Positions 1 to 6,272 are shown, counted from the stretch's first letter. The stretch: 6,470 nt of DNA from Clostridia bacterium (GCA_030526935.1 JAUNBY010000183.1:1-6470); one strand, 5' to 3'. Numbers and translations: made by a program. Notes: generated by a model not told the origin, from the sequence alone.

Positions 1-526
1 TCATTATAATCGCGAATATAAAGAACACTACCACGGAGAAAGTCATGGTGGAGGTGAGGCGAAAGTTAAATACGTTGCGGTAATCGCGGGGAACGCTCAA
101 AACGGGAAATCCGCCGGTTATGACATAGGAAACGCCCCGGTATATGGACATCGTTCCCATTGTGGCGACAAACGGCTGCAATTTCAACGTACCTACCAGA
201 AACCCGTTAAACGCGCCAAGTCCAAAGCCCATGGCCAGACAGATGACCACCCAAATCGGGATCGGAACTCCCGCCTTGGCCAGCTGAGCCGCTATACACG
301 CCACAAAAGCCAGCGCGGAACCTACGGACAGGTCTATGCCGCTTGTAATGATAACGCAGGTCATGCCAATACCCATCAGTCCATATGTCACGGATTGTGT
401 GACGATCGTGGAGATATTCGCCACCGACAGATAAGCCGGCTCCAGGATGCTGAAGAGTATGATCGTGACAAACAGCGCCAACAGAGCGCTCCATTCCCGT
501 CGATACTTCTTGTAGACTGTTTTCAT
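1..526 (-). CDS. Sugar ABC transporter permease, RbsC-type (partial, 3' end outside window)
   Basis: This is the inner-membrane channel subunit of a CUT2 sugar importer; two copies would pair with the ATPase encoded just upstream. Translation from the ATG at 524-526 gives 175 residues with no stop before the left edge; RbsC-type permeases are usually about 310-340 residues, so roughly the N-terminal half is present. After a short basic start (MKTVYKKYRR) hydrophobic segments lie near residues 14-30, 48-61, 70-84, 90-112 and 161-175. The family signature GIDLSVGS is at 63-70, followed by the conserved stretch FNGFLVGTLKLQPFVATMGT at 106-125. The start lies 3 nt after the ATPase stop, with GGAGGGAG (535-542) inside the end of that gene as ribosome binding site, so the two are very likely translationally coupled. 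Substrate is unassigned. Confidence 0.95.
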   Translation of the reverse strand, partial: MKTVYKKYRREWSALLALFVTIILFSILEPAYLSVANISTIVTQSVTYGLMGIGMTCVIITSGIDLSVGSALAFVACIAAQLAKAGVPIPIWVVICLAMGFGLGAFNGFLVGTLKLQPFVATMGTMSIYRGVSYVITGGFPVLSVPRDYRNVFNFRLTSTMTFSVVVFFIFAIIM

Positions 527-529
527 TGC

Positions 530-2020
530 TTATTCTCCCTCCACCGCGAAGTTTAAAATGCCCTCTTCGGTAAACTGATCTCTGTCGATTTCCGCCGTGA
601 CGCGTCCTTCGCGCATGACGATTATGCGGTCGCTCATGCCCATAACTTCCGTCAATTCCGAGGAAACCATTATTATGGAAATACCGTTTTCCGCCATTTT
701 TTCCATGAGTTGATATATATCCGCCTTAGCGCCTATGTCGATGCCCTTGGTCGGCTCGTCGAAAATCATAATTTTAGCGTCTGTAGACATCCAACGCGCG
801 AGTATGACTTTTTGCGCATTGCCTCCGGAAAGGCTTACGGTCATAAATCGCGGGTCGTTTGGCCTCAAACCTACCTTCCCGCCCTTATCCTTCGCGTTAA
901 GATACTTTTTATGATCGTTTATCAAAGCGCCGGAGCGGAACTTGTCAAGGCACGGCAGCGCCATATTGTCCATATTATTGAGATTGGGAACGATTCCCTG
1001 TTCCTTTCGGTTTTCAGAAATCAACGCGATACCCTCGCGGATAGCGTCGTTGGGTGACGCTGGATCAATGGGTTTTCCGTTTAATATGACAGATCCTTGC
1101 GTGATCTTATCCGCGCCATATACGGCGCGCATGACCTCTGTGCGTCCCGCGCCTACGAGTCCGAAGAAGCCGAGTATCTCGCCTTTGTGCAGTTGGAAGC
1201 TCACGTCTTTGAACGCTTCTCCCGAAAGATGCTTAACTTCAAGCGTGACCTCGTCCATCTGTGCCTGACACTCAAGCGTGCGTTGCGCGAACATCGATAT
1301 ATCCCTGCCAACCATCGCGTGTATGATTTCATCGCGCGTGACATCATTCATTTGCAGCGTATCTATATATTTCCCATCCCGTAGTACGGTCGCCCGATCG
1401 CAGAGGGCAAATATTTCACTCATCTTATGGCTGATATAGAGTATGGTAATTCCCTTTTGCTTAAGCTCGCGAATTATTTCAAACAGAATCTTTACCTCCG
1501 CGTCGCTAAGCGACGAGGTCGGCTCGTCAAATGAGATTATTTTCGCGTCGATTTCCAGCGCTTTGGCTATTGCGACCATCTGCTTTTGTCCCGTCGAAAG
1601 ATCACCCATGCGATCCGTCGGTTTAAAATCGCATCTCAATCGTCCCAATATGCGTTCGGCGTCGGCAATCATCTTTCTGCGATCTATAAATCCCAGGCGT
1701 GAAGGTTCCTTGCCAAGAAACAGATTCTCGGCCACCGTCATATCCGGAACGCTGATTATTTCCTGATGAACTTTGGCAATTCCGTATTTTATTGAGTCGG
1801 CGGTACTTGAAAAGCGAATTTGCCGGCCGTCTATAAGTATTTCACCGGAGGTGGAGGCAAACGCGCCATGCAGTATATTGAGCAGAGTGCTCTTGCCCGC
1901 GCCGTTTTCACCGATGATCGCATGGATCTCGCCCCGTTCGATGGAGAAGCCCACGTCGTCCAAAGCTGTCTGCCCCGGAAATACCTTTGTGATATGTTTG
2001 AACTCGATGTATTTCGCCAT
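530..2020 (-). CDS. Sugar ABC transporter ATP-binding protein (RbsA/MglA/XylG class, two nucleotide-binding domains)
   Basis: This cytoplasmic ATPase powers the importer. The 496-residue length fits the class (about 500), with two fused ABC domains. Domain 1 is complete: Walker A GENGAGKST at 37-45, Q-loop Q86, signature LSTGQKQ at 141-147, Walker B IISFDEP with D165 and E166, and switch histidine H198 in YISHKM. Domain 2 is degenerate in the way normal for this class: GLVGAGRTE at 287-295 has R293 in place of the Walker A lysine, the signature is LSGGNAQK (397-404), Walker B is IMIFDEP (D421, E422), and the switch histidine is replaced by SSE at 453-455. Only domain 1 probably hydrolyses ATP efficiently. 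The ATG at 2018-2020 has GGAGGA (2028-2033) 7 nt upstream. It lies between the binding-protein gene (66-nt gap with a hairpin) and the permease (3-nt gap). Confidence 0.97.
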   Translation of the reverse strand: MAKYIEFKHITKVFPGQTALDDVGFSIERGEIHAIIGENGAGKSTLLNILHGAFASTSGEILIDGRQIRFSSTADSIKYGIAKVHQEIISVPDMTVAENLFLGKEPSRLGFIDRRKMIADAERILGRLRCDFKPTDRMGDLSTGQKQMVAIAKALEIDAKIISFDEPTSSLSDAEVKILFEIIRELKQKGITILYISHKMSEIFALCDRATVLRDGKYIDTLQMNDVTRDEIIHAMVGRDISMFAQRTLECQAQMDEVTLEVKHLSGEAFKDVSFQLHKGEILGFFGLVGAGRTEVMRAVYGADKITQGSVILNGKPIDPASPNDAIREGIALISENRKEQGIVPNLNNMDNMALPCLDKFRSGALINDHKKYLNAKDKGGKVGLRPNDPRFMTVSLSGGNAQKVILARWMSTDAKIMIFDEPTKGIDIGAKADIYQLMEKMAENGISIIMVSSELTEVMGMSDRIIVMREGRVTAEIDRDQFTEEGILNFAVEGE

Positions 2021-2027
2021 GGCTACG

Positions 2028-2033
2028 TCCTCC
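2028..2033 (-). promoter_or_regulatory. Ribosome binding site of the ATPase gene
   Basis: GGAGGA on the minus strand, 7 nt before the ATG at 2018-2020. It fixes that start codon; no other in-frame start is better placed. Confidence 0.75.
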
Positions 2034-2052
2034 GCTTGAATGGTTAGTATAT

Positions 2053-2078
2053 GAGGGGGCGGTTGTATCCGCCCCCTC
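2053..2078 (-). promoter_or_regulatory. Strong intergenic hairpin between binding-protein and ATPase genes
   Basis: A perfect 10-bp inverted repeat, GAGGGGGCGG and CCGCCCCCTC, encloses a 6-nt loop. It starts 9 nt after the binding-protein stop. In the transcribed (minus) direction it is followed by ATATACTAACC, not a run of T, so it is not a standard intrinsic terminator. In transport operons such structures between the binding-protein and membrane genes commonly protect the upstream mRNA 3' end or cause partial termination. That role is inferred here. Confidence 0.7.
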
Positions 2079-2086
2079 GATTTTGA

Positions 2087-3154
2087 TTATTCGAAGATGG
2101 GGGTGTATTCGTAGCCGAATATGTCCGCAAAGCTCATATCGATGTTTTCGATATCGCGCACGCACTGCGGGGCGTAGATGACCTTCGGGACTTCCTGGCC
2201 GGCCAGCTTGCGCACCTGGATTTCGACGCCGATGGCGCCCATTGTGGACGGGAAGAAGTCGACAGTCGCGTCGAGTTCTCCGGCTTTGATGGACTCAATG
2301 GCTTCACTCGTGCCGTCGGTTCCGACGATTACGCACTCGCTGTTAGCGGCGATGACCGCTTCAAGAGCGCCCATGGCCATGGTATCGTTGTTGCAGTAGA
2401 TACCCGCGAGGTCGGGATACTGCTGAAGGAGAGTTTCGGCGATGTCATAGGCCTTCTGGCGATCCCAGTCGCCATTTTGCACGGCTACGACCTCGATGGC
2501 ATCCTTATCGGAATAGAAGTCGTTGAAGCCCTGGGTACGAGCCTGAGCCGCAGTCGCCTGAGACAGACCGGTGATACAGGCAACCTTGCCTTCTCCGCCG
2601 ATCTTGTTGTAGATCCACTCGGCGCCCTGAACGCCCGCCTGATAGTGCCACGCGCCTACGGTGGTGCTGGCATAGGGAACGAACGCGTCCATGACGGTGG
2701 TCATATCTATTCCGGCCTCGAGGGCGGCTTCCATGCCGGGAACGAGGTTACCGGCGGATATACCGGAGACGAGTATGGCATTGTAGCCCTTGTTGACCAT
2801 GTCGAGCATCAGCGTCAGCTGGCCTTCTTCGTCAGTTTCTGTCTGCGCGCCGCGTACGTCAACCGTCAGATTATAACCGGCATCCTGGAACAGCTGAGCG
2901 CCCAGCTCGGCGCCTTCCTTCTCCATGCGCCAGAACTCGTTTTCAAAGGTCTTGGTCGCAAATCCAATGACGATTTCATCCTCGATCATCGGGACGGCGC
3001 CGAGGGATTCGCGAATATCGTTGTACTGTACGGCGTCCGCATAGAAGTCGTAGCCCTGCTCCTCAACGTCGGCGCTGGGAAGATCACTCGCGAGAGCCAT
3101 ACCCGCCACCATCAGCGCCATTACCAAAGCAACGATTGTAAGCATTTTCTTCAT
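2087..3154 (-). CDS. Sugar ABC transporter substrate-binding protein (periplasmic-binding type 1, Peripla_BP_4-like)
   Basis: This exported protein would capture the sugar and deliver it to the permease; 355 residues, against roughly 300-350 in the family. Residues 1-22 form a signal peptide: MKKM, a hydrophobic core, then ALA (20-22) before SDLP as a likely signal peptidase I site. There is no cysteine there, so it is not a lipoprotein. An extra linker of about 35 residues precedes the core, which begins at EIVIGFATKT (60-69). Family landmarks follow: ILVSGISAGNLVPGMEAALEAGI (127-149), GDWDRQKA (228-235), IYCNNDTMAMGALEA (252-266) and VIVGTDG (275-281). I chose the ATG at 3152-3154 because it opens the signal peptide and has GTGGAGG 9 nt upstream. 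An in-frame ATG at 3226 would add 24 non-signal-like residues. Closest in type to RbsB/AlsB/YtfQ; the ligand is unknown. Confidence 0.95.
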   Translation of the reverse strand: MKKMLTIVALVMALMVAGMALASDLPSADVEEQGYDFYADAVQYNDIRESLGAVPMIEDEIVIGFATKTFENEFWRMEKEGAELGAQLFQDAGYNLTVDVRGAQTETDEEGQLTLMLDMVNKGYNAILVSGISAGNLVPGMEAALEAGIDMTTVMDAFVPYASTTVGAWHYQAGVQGAEWIYNKIGGEGKVACITGLSQATAAQARTQGFNDFYSDKDAIEVVAVQNGDWDRQKAYDIAETLLQQYPDLAGIYCNNDTMAMGALEAVIAANSECVIVGTDGTSEAIESIKAGELDATVDFFPSTMGAIGVEIQVRKLAGQEVPKVIYAPQCVRDIENIDMSFADIFGYEYTPIFE

Positions 3155-3163
3155 GATACAATA

Positions 3164-3170
3164 CCTCCAC
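3164..3170 (-). promoter_or_regulatory. Ribosome binding site of the binding-protein gene
   Basis: GTGGAGG on the minus strand with a 9-nt spacer to the ATG at 3152-3154. It decides this start over the in-frame ATG at 3226. Confidence 0.75.
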
Positions 3171-3178
3171 TTTTTATT

Positions 3179-3184
3179 AGTATA
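3179..3184 (-). promoter_or_regulatory. Candidate -10 box for the transporter operon
   Basis: TATACT on the minus strand (5 of 6 to TATAAT). It would start transcription near 3172, leaving an 18-nt leader that still contains the ribosome binding site. No good -35 lies 16-18 nt upstream (the stretch is GC-rich), so the promoter would be weak or activator-dependent. The call rests on one hexamer. Confidence 0.35.
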
Positions 3185-3245
3185 GATTTGCCGCCTTGCG
3201 TTCAGCCCGCGCCGACCGACGACCATTCCGACGCGCGCGCGCCTC

Positions 3246-3270
3246 CTTTCTCAGAGTCTGTATGAGAAAG
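3246..3270. repeat. Perfect 8-bp dyad in the lacI/binding-protein gap (candidate operator)
   Basis: CTTTCTCA (3246-3253) and TGAGAAAG (3263-3270) are perfect inverted repeats around a 9-bp spacer. The dyad lies 36 bp after the lacI stop and about 90 bp upstream of the binding-protein start. It could be an operator for the LacI-family protein, or an RNA hairpin. No T-run follows on the minus strand, so it is not an ordinary lacI terminator. Confidence 0.4.
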
Positions 3271-3286
3271 CGAACAGTGCGTTCAC
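3270..3286. repeat. Imperfect 17-bp dyad adjacent to the first (second candidate operator)
   Basis: GCGAAC and GTTCAC flank a 5-bp spacer (5 of 6 positions symmetric; GAAC-N5-GTTC is perfect). Odd-centred dyads of this size are typical of LacI-family operators. It abuts the CTTTCTCA/TGAGAAAG dyad. Assignment to the neighbouring regulator is inferred from position only. Confidence 0.3.
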
Positions 3287-3305
3287 CTTTTCCCACTAAT
3301 CCGGG

Positions 3306-4358
3306 TCATTTTCTGTCCCTTGGCGCGCCAACGCTCGCGCGCACTATCAATTCGTGCCTTATGACAACGTCTCTGGGCTGTCCGGTCACGGTTCCGTCAA
3401 GCCTTTCAAAGAGCATCCTTACGCCCTCTCTTGCAAACGCCACGCTGTCGTTCGTAACGCTTGTAAGGCTTGGATTTGATATTCGGGCGTAGGGTATGTC
3501 GTCCATCCCCGTTACCGAAACCTGTTCCGGAATCCGAATTCCCCGCTCCTGCATTGCCGCGAGAAGCCCCAGCGCAACCTGGTCGTTGGCGCAGCATATA
3601 GCTGTAGGCAATTCATCGAGTTTTGCGAAGTAGCGTCCGGCTTCGTACCCGTCCGATTGAGAAAATCCTATTTCTATCACATTTCGCGGATTTATCGCTA
3701 TACCCGCTTCGCGCATGGCGCGTTCAAAGCCTTCGCGCCTGCTGTTGCCTATCATGGAATTCGGGGTTCCTCCGGCAAACGCGATGTTTCTATGTCCAAG
3801 CGCCATAAGGTGATGTACCGCAAGATAGCTTCCTTCAGAACCGTGAACGTGCACCGTGTCAAACGGGTACTCCTGATACGCGTTAAGCCCTACGGTAGGG
3901 ATGTTCGTGCTAATAAGCTCGCGTATTACCGGTTCCTTTATGTCTATCGAAGCCAGGAGTATGCCGCACGCGCACATCTGCTTGGCGATTTTGATTGCGG
4001 CCATTTCCTGCACGCTCTCGTTCGAATCATAAAGCGTCATCACGTAGCCTCTGTCCCTCAGAAGCGTCTGCACCGTTTTCGACATCAGCGAATAAAACGG
4101 GTTGCAGATATCGGGTACTACCAATAGCACAATTCGGCTTGCGCGGCTTCTAAGCGACTGCGCCAAAAGGCTCGGCACATAATGAAGCTGCTTCACTGCC
4201 AGCGCAATGCGCGCCGCCGTATTCTCGTCCACGTTTCCCGACTGGTTCAAATAGCGGGAAACCGTGCTTGTGGAAACGTTCGCTTCACGCGCAACTTCGC
4301 GAATCGTAGTTCGCCGCCAGTTTTCCTGTTTCTCCTTCGGGCTGTTTTCAGGCAACAT
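3306..4358 (-). CDS. LacI-family transcriptional regulator
   Basis: A DNA-binding repressor, probably of the sugar importer that follows it 151 nt downstream on the same strand. Numbered from the ATG at 4356-4358 it has 350 residues, normal for the family. The N-terminal helix-turn-helix IREVAREANVSTSTVSRYLN is at 19-38 and the hinge helix YVPSLLAQSLRS at 60-71. The rest is a type-1 periplasmic-binding-like sensor domain starting RIVLLVVPDICNPFYS (75-90), with ICCANDQVALGLL at 254-266 and the family stretch GMDDIPYARISNPSLTSV at 284-301. The ATG has GGGGGT as a modest ribosome binding site 4 nt upstream; a GTG at 4368-4370 would add four residues and has a weaker site. The inducer is unknown; such regulators usually sense the transported sugar or a derivative. 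Confidence 0.95.
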   Translation of the reverse strand: MLPENSPKEKQENWRRTTIREVAREANVSTSTVSRYLNQSGNVDENTAARIALAVKQLHYVPSLLAQSLRSRASRIVLLVVPDICNPFYSLMSKTVQTLLRDRGYVMTLYDSNESVQEMAAIKIAKQMCACGILLASIDIKEPVIRELISTNIPTVGLNAYQEYPFDTVHVHGSEGSYLAVHHLMALGHRNIAFAGGTPNSMIGNSRREGFERAMREAGIAINPRNVIEIGFSQSDGYEAGRYFAKLDELPTAICCANDQVALGLLAAMQERGIRIPEQVSVTGMDDIPYARISNPSLTSVTNDSVAFAREGVRMLFERLDGTVTGQPRDVVIRHELIVRASVGAPRDRK

Positions 4359-4374
4359 CTTTACCCCCACACGC

Positions 4375-4402
4375 TATCCCAATATTGTATAATTAGCCCA
4401 AT
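4375..4402. repeat. Direct repeats in the lacI leader/promoter region
   Basis: TATCCCAAT (4375-4383) and TAGCCCAAT (4394-4402) match at 8 of 9 positions and start 19 bp apart, about two helical turns, so both would face one side of the DNA. Between them lies an AT-rich stretch with TACAAT on the minus strand (4384-4389), a possible lacI -10 without a clear -35. CAATATTG (4380-4387) is also a palindrome. They are candidate regulator sites; the whole element is tentative. Confidence 0.25.
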
Positions 4403-4411
4403 CAAGACCCT

Positions 4412-5080
4412 TTAGTTGAGAACAATCTTCTTTCTCATCAGCGTAATGCTTCCGTCTCGCGCAAGGGTTTTCAGAATTCGCGAAACCACCTCTCTGGAGG
4501 TTCCAAGATCATTTGCAAGTTCTTCATGCGTAACATAAATTTCACTGGTATTCTTATCTATGGCATATTCCTTAAGGGTACATATCAGACGGTCGCGAAG
4601 ACATGAAAATGCCATATCTCCCGATAAATCGACCAGTTTTTCAACAATTCTGCCATACGACATTAATTCATAGTTTTTTACTTCTTCGTTTGCGAACAGT
4701 CTCTTGCTTAATTCCTCGGGAATGACGCATATCCCCAAATCCTCCTTTGCAACGACCGCCACATAGTATCTCGCGTTCTCTAATCCCCTCAACCTGCATC
4801 CGCCTTCGCCCTGTCTCAGCTGCGCAAGGCTCAATTGCCTGCCCTCAGCGCTGTACATAACGATATCCATTCGGCCGTAAGCAACCGTCCACAGGCAGTT
4901 CTTTAGTATCGGATCTCGCAATTCCAACTGCGTTTGACGCAGAAAAGACCTTATTGTCCTCTTCTTAACGATTTCCCTTTGAAGCGAAGTTGTCAAGCCA
5001 TTCCAAAATGGGAACATGTTCTCACAGCTGCGCATCTTTTTAGTGTTCTCCTGCGAAACCGTCATATATACTCGTTCCAT
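4412..5080 (-). CDS. Crp/Fnr-family transcriptional regulator
   Basis: A 222-residue DNA-binding regulator of normal family length, with a beta-barrel sensor domain and a C-terminal winged helix. The HTH is clear: THEELANDLGTSREVVSRILKTLARDGSI at 184-212. Its recognition helix TSREVVSR keeps the R, E and R that in E. coli CRP (R180, E181, R185) contact TGTGA. The sensor half is much less conserved: around LRQGEGGCRLRG (88-99) the cAMP-pocket residues of CRP (GEL...RS) are absent, and the six cysteines are not in the FNR iron-sulphur pattern, so the effector is unlikely to be cAMP and remains unknown. The ATG at 5078-5080 has GGGAG 7 nt upstream; a TTG at 5084-5086 and an ATG at 5063-5065 are weaker alternatives. 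It lies 53 nt upstream of the lacI-type gene, and a CRP-like site sits in its own promoter. Confidence 0.9.
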   Translation of the reverse strand: MERVYMTVSQENTKKMRSCENMFPFWNGLTTSLQREIVKKRTIRSFLRQTQLELRDPILKNCLWTVAYGRMDIVMYSAEGRQLSLAQLRQGEGGCRLRGLENARYYVAVVAKEDLGICVIPEELSKRLFANEEVKNYELMSYGRIVEKLVDLSGDMAFSCLRDRLICTLKEYAIDKNTSEIYVTHEELANDLGTSREVVSRILKTLARDGSITLMRKKIVLN

Positions 5081-5158
5081 ATTCAATCTCCCATGCCCTA
5101 CAGCGACCAGTTCGTCAGCGAAAGCATCAGCAATGGTAACGTTCCCGAAGACACTTCC

Positions 5159-5164
5159 ATTATA
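5159..5164 (-). promoter_or_regulatory. -10 box of the Crp-family gene promoter
   Basis: Perfect TATAAT on the minus strand, predicting a start at the G opposite 5152 and a leader of about 72 nt before the ATG at 5080. The hexamer 17 nt upstream (CGGAAA) is no -35 box, so activator dependence is likely. Confidence 0.6.
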
Positions 5165-5185
5165 GATGCCTCATGTGTATTTTTC

Positions 5186-5201
5186 CGTGACTATAGTCAC
5201 A
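5186..5201. promoter_or_regulatory. CRP/FNR-type operator upstream of the Crp-family gene
   Basis: The core GTGACTATAGTCAC (5187-5200) is a perfect 14-bp palindrome. With its flanks it matches TGTGA-N6-TCACA at 9 of 10 consensus positions. Its centre is 41.5 bp upstream of the start predicted from the TATAAT at 5159-5164, exactly where class II CRP-type activators bind and replace the -35 contact. The neighbouring regulator carries matching recognition-helix residues, so positive autoregulation is the natural reading. Confidence 0.7.
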
Positions 5202-5770
5202 TTCCGATTCTTTTGCCAATACTTTGGTTGATTTATACAAATCACCGGCTTTGCGATGCATCTTTAAAGGCATTATTTTGACTATAAGCCATCTTTGTTT
5301 TTCTTCTGTATTTCATCTTTATTAACGAATCGAATCTGTTTGAAAGTATATCTCTTTATCCCATCCGAGACGCAATCAGGGTTTTAAATCGCTCAAAATA
5401 ACGTTTTCATTTACTGTTATATATCCGGTTAACCCGGCGGCGAACCGCATACAGAAGAGGCGTGCGATAATGAGGGCTCACTAAAAGAGGCTGTAAAAAC
5501 TCTAAAAGCATTGGTGATTCTGGCGCTATCCTCCGACTACAGAGCTATTATGTGCCATCTGTCCGCCATTATATCCCGGCTTTTTCTCGTCAGGATGCGA
5601 AGGCGTTAATATATACGTCAAACGCCCGGAATCATAATTATCTTCTATCTGTCAAGCTCTTATAATAATCTGTATTCTCATATGTGAGTGAATATGAATG
5701 CAAACGTGAATAAGCTTTCTGTCAGATCGACCGCCAGATATGTAGAATAAATACACGCCTACTTACCCTT

Positions 5771-5855
5771 GGGGCAGAAGTGGCAAGTGAAAATAGGGCT
5801 ACTATAGGAGAAAGCGATTTTTCACACCCGTAGAATTACCTGCCACATCTGCCCC
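5771..5855. repeat. Nested inverted repeat of GTGGCA-type units
   Basis: GGGGCAGAAGTGGCA (5771-5785) and the complement of GGGGCAGATGTGGCA (5841-5855) match at 14 of 15 positions. Inside them GTGAAAAT (5787-5794) pairs with ATTTTTCAC (5817-5825) with one bulged base. The whole 85 bp can form a long cruciform or RNA hairpin. Each outer arm is two GKGGCA units 9 bp apart. Confidence 0.6.
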
Positions 5856-5900
5856 ATCATAGAAAAGTCCTGTGTAATAGGGGTTTAAGGGCTGTCGTTT

Positions 5901-5916
5901 GTGGCATCTGTGGCAG
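5901..5916 (+). repeat. Third copy of the tandem GTGGCA motif
   Basis: GTGGCATCTGTGGCAG has the same layout as the arms of the 5771-5855 repeat: two hexamers whose starts are 9 bp apart. It lies 45 bp beyond the inverted repeat, in the orientation of its left arm. Confidence 0.5.
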
Positions 5917-6023
5917 AGAGAATTTGAAAAAACAGCATTTTTAAACGCACGTACTGTGTCGAACGTGAAGTACGATTGAAACGAAAGCTCATTAACGGGC
6001 AGTTGACGGTTAAAAAACAGCCT

Positions 6024-6053
6024 TTGACGCCGAAAATGCGGCATAAATATAAT
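6024..6053 (+). promoter_or_regulatory. Candidate sigma-70 promoter, plus strand
   Basis: TTGACG (6024-6029) and TATAAT (6048-6053) with an 18-bp spacer: 11 of 12 consensus bases. Start expected near 6060, directed away from the transporter genes. No convincing gene follows within the window, so the product would be a non-coding RNA, a gene beyond the edge, or nothing. Confidence 0.45.
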
Positions 6054-6112
6054 GGATACATATTCATAATACTGCAATATTATACAATACGACGGCTCGT
6101 CAGATTACGCCG

Positions 6113-6187
6113 CTCAAGTACTATCTATATATCTGGACAGTTATCTGTCTAAGACGAGGCTCTCAAGTATAAAACGTTGATTGACGT
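6113..6187. repeat. CTCAAGTA direct repeat and small hairpins
   Basis: CTCAAGTA occurs at 6113-6120 and 6162-6169. Between them GACAG-TTAT-CTGTC (6136-6149) is a perfect 5-bp hairpin with a tetraloop. CTCAAG of the second copy can pair with the CTTGAG that follows, enclosing ACGT-TGATTG-ACGT. Three short foldable elements in a row suggest a structured transcript from the promoter at 6024-6053, but each stem is short. Confidence 0.3.
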
Positions 6188-6272
6188 GCCTTGAGGATTA
6201 AGGACATTGCTGTAAAGCCGTGAAGTGTCATTGGAGTTGCTGAACGAAGCAAATTTAGGAGCGTGGGCTTAT

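Noticed and set aside
3155..3226. N-terminal extension of the binding protein to an in-frame ATG at 3226
   Set aside because: The extra 24 residues are Arg-rich and would bury the signal peptide; GTGGAGG is ideally placed for the ATG at 3154.
2477..3265. A 262-codon open frame on the plus strand opposite the binding-protein gene
   Set aside because: It lies antisense to a clear gene, has no ribosome binding site, and its translation resembles no family; it is a by-product of codon usage in the real gene.
5466..5490. GTGCGATAATGAGGG resembling the 5' end of a bacterial group II intron
   Set aside because: No reverse transcriptase and no domain V-like hairpin were found downstream; the resemblance is only a few bases.
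5650..5655. Perfect TTGACA on the minus strand
   Set aside because: No -10-like hexamer at 16-18 bp (ATTCCG at 17); the only TATGAT is 13 bp away, too close.
5802..6077. A 91-codon minus-strand frame, with an overlapping 60-codon one at 5885-6067
   Set aside because: No ribosome binding site, it crosses the GTGGCA repeats, and the translation shows no domain or low-complexity pattern typical of a real protein. Not kept as genes; the repeat itself is reported.
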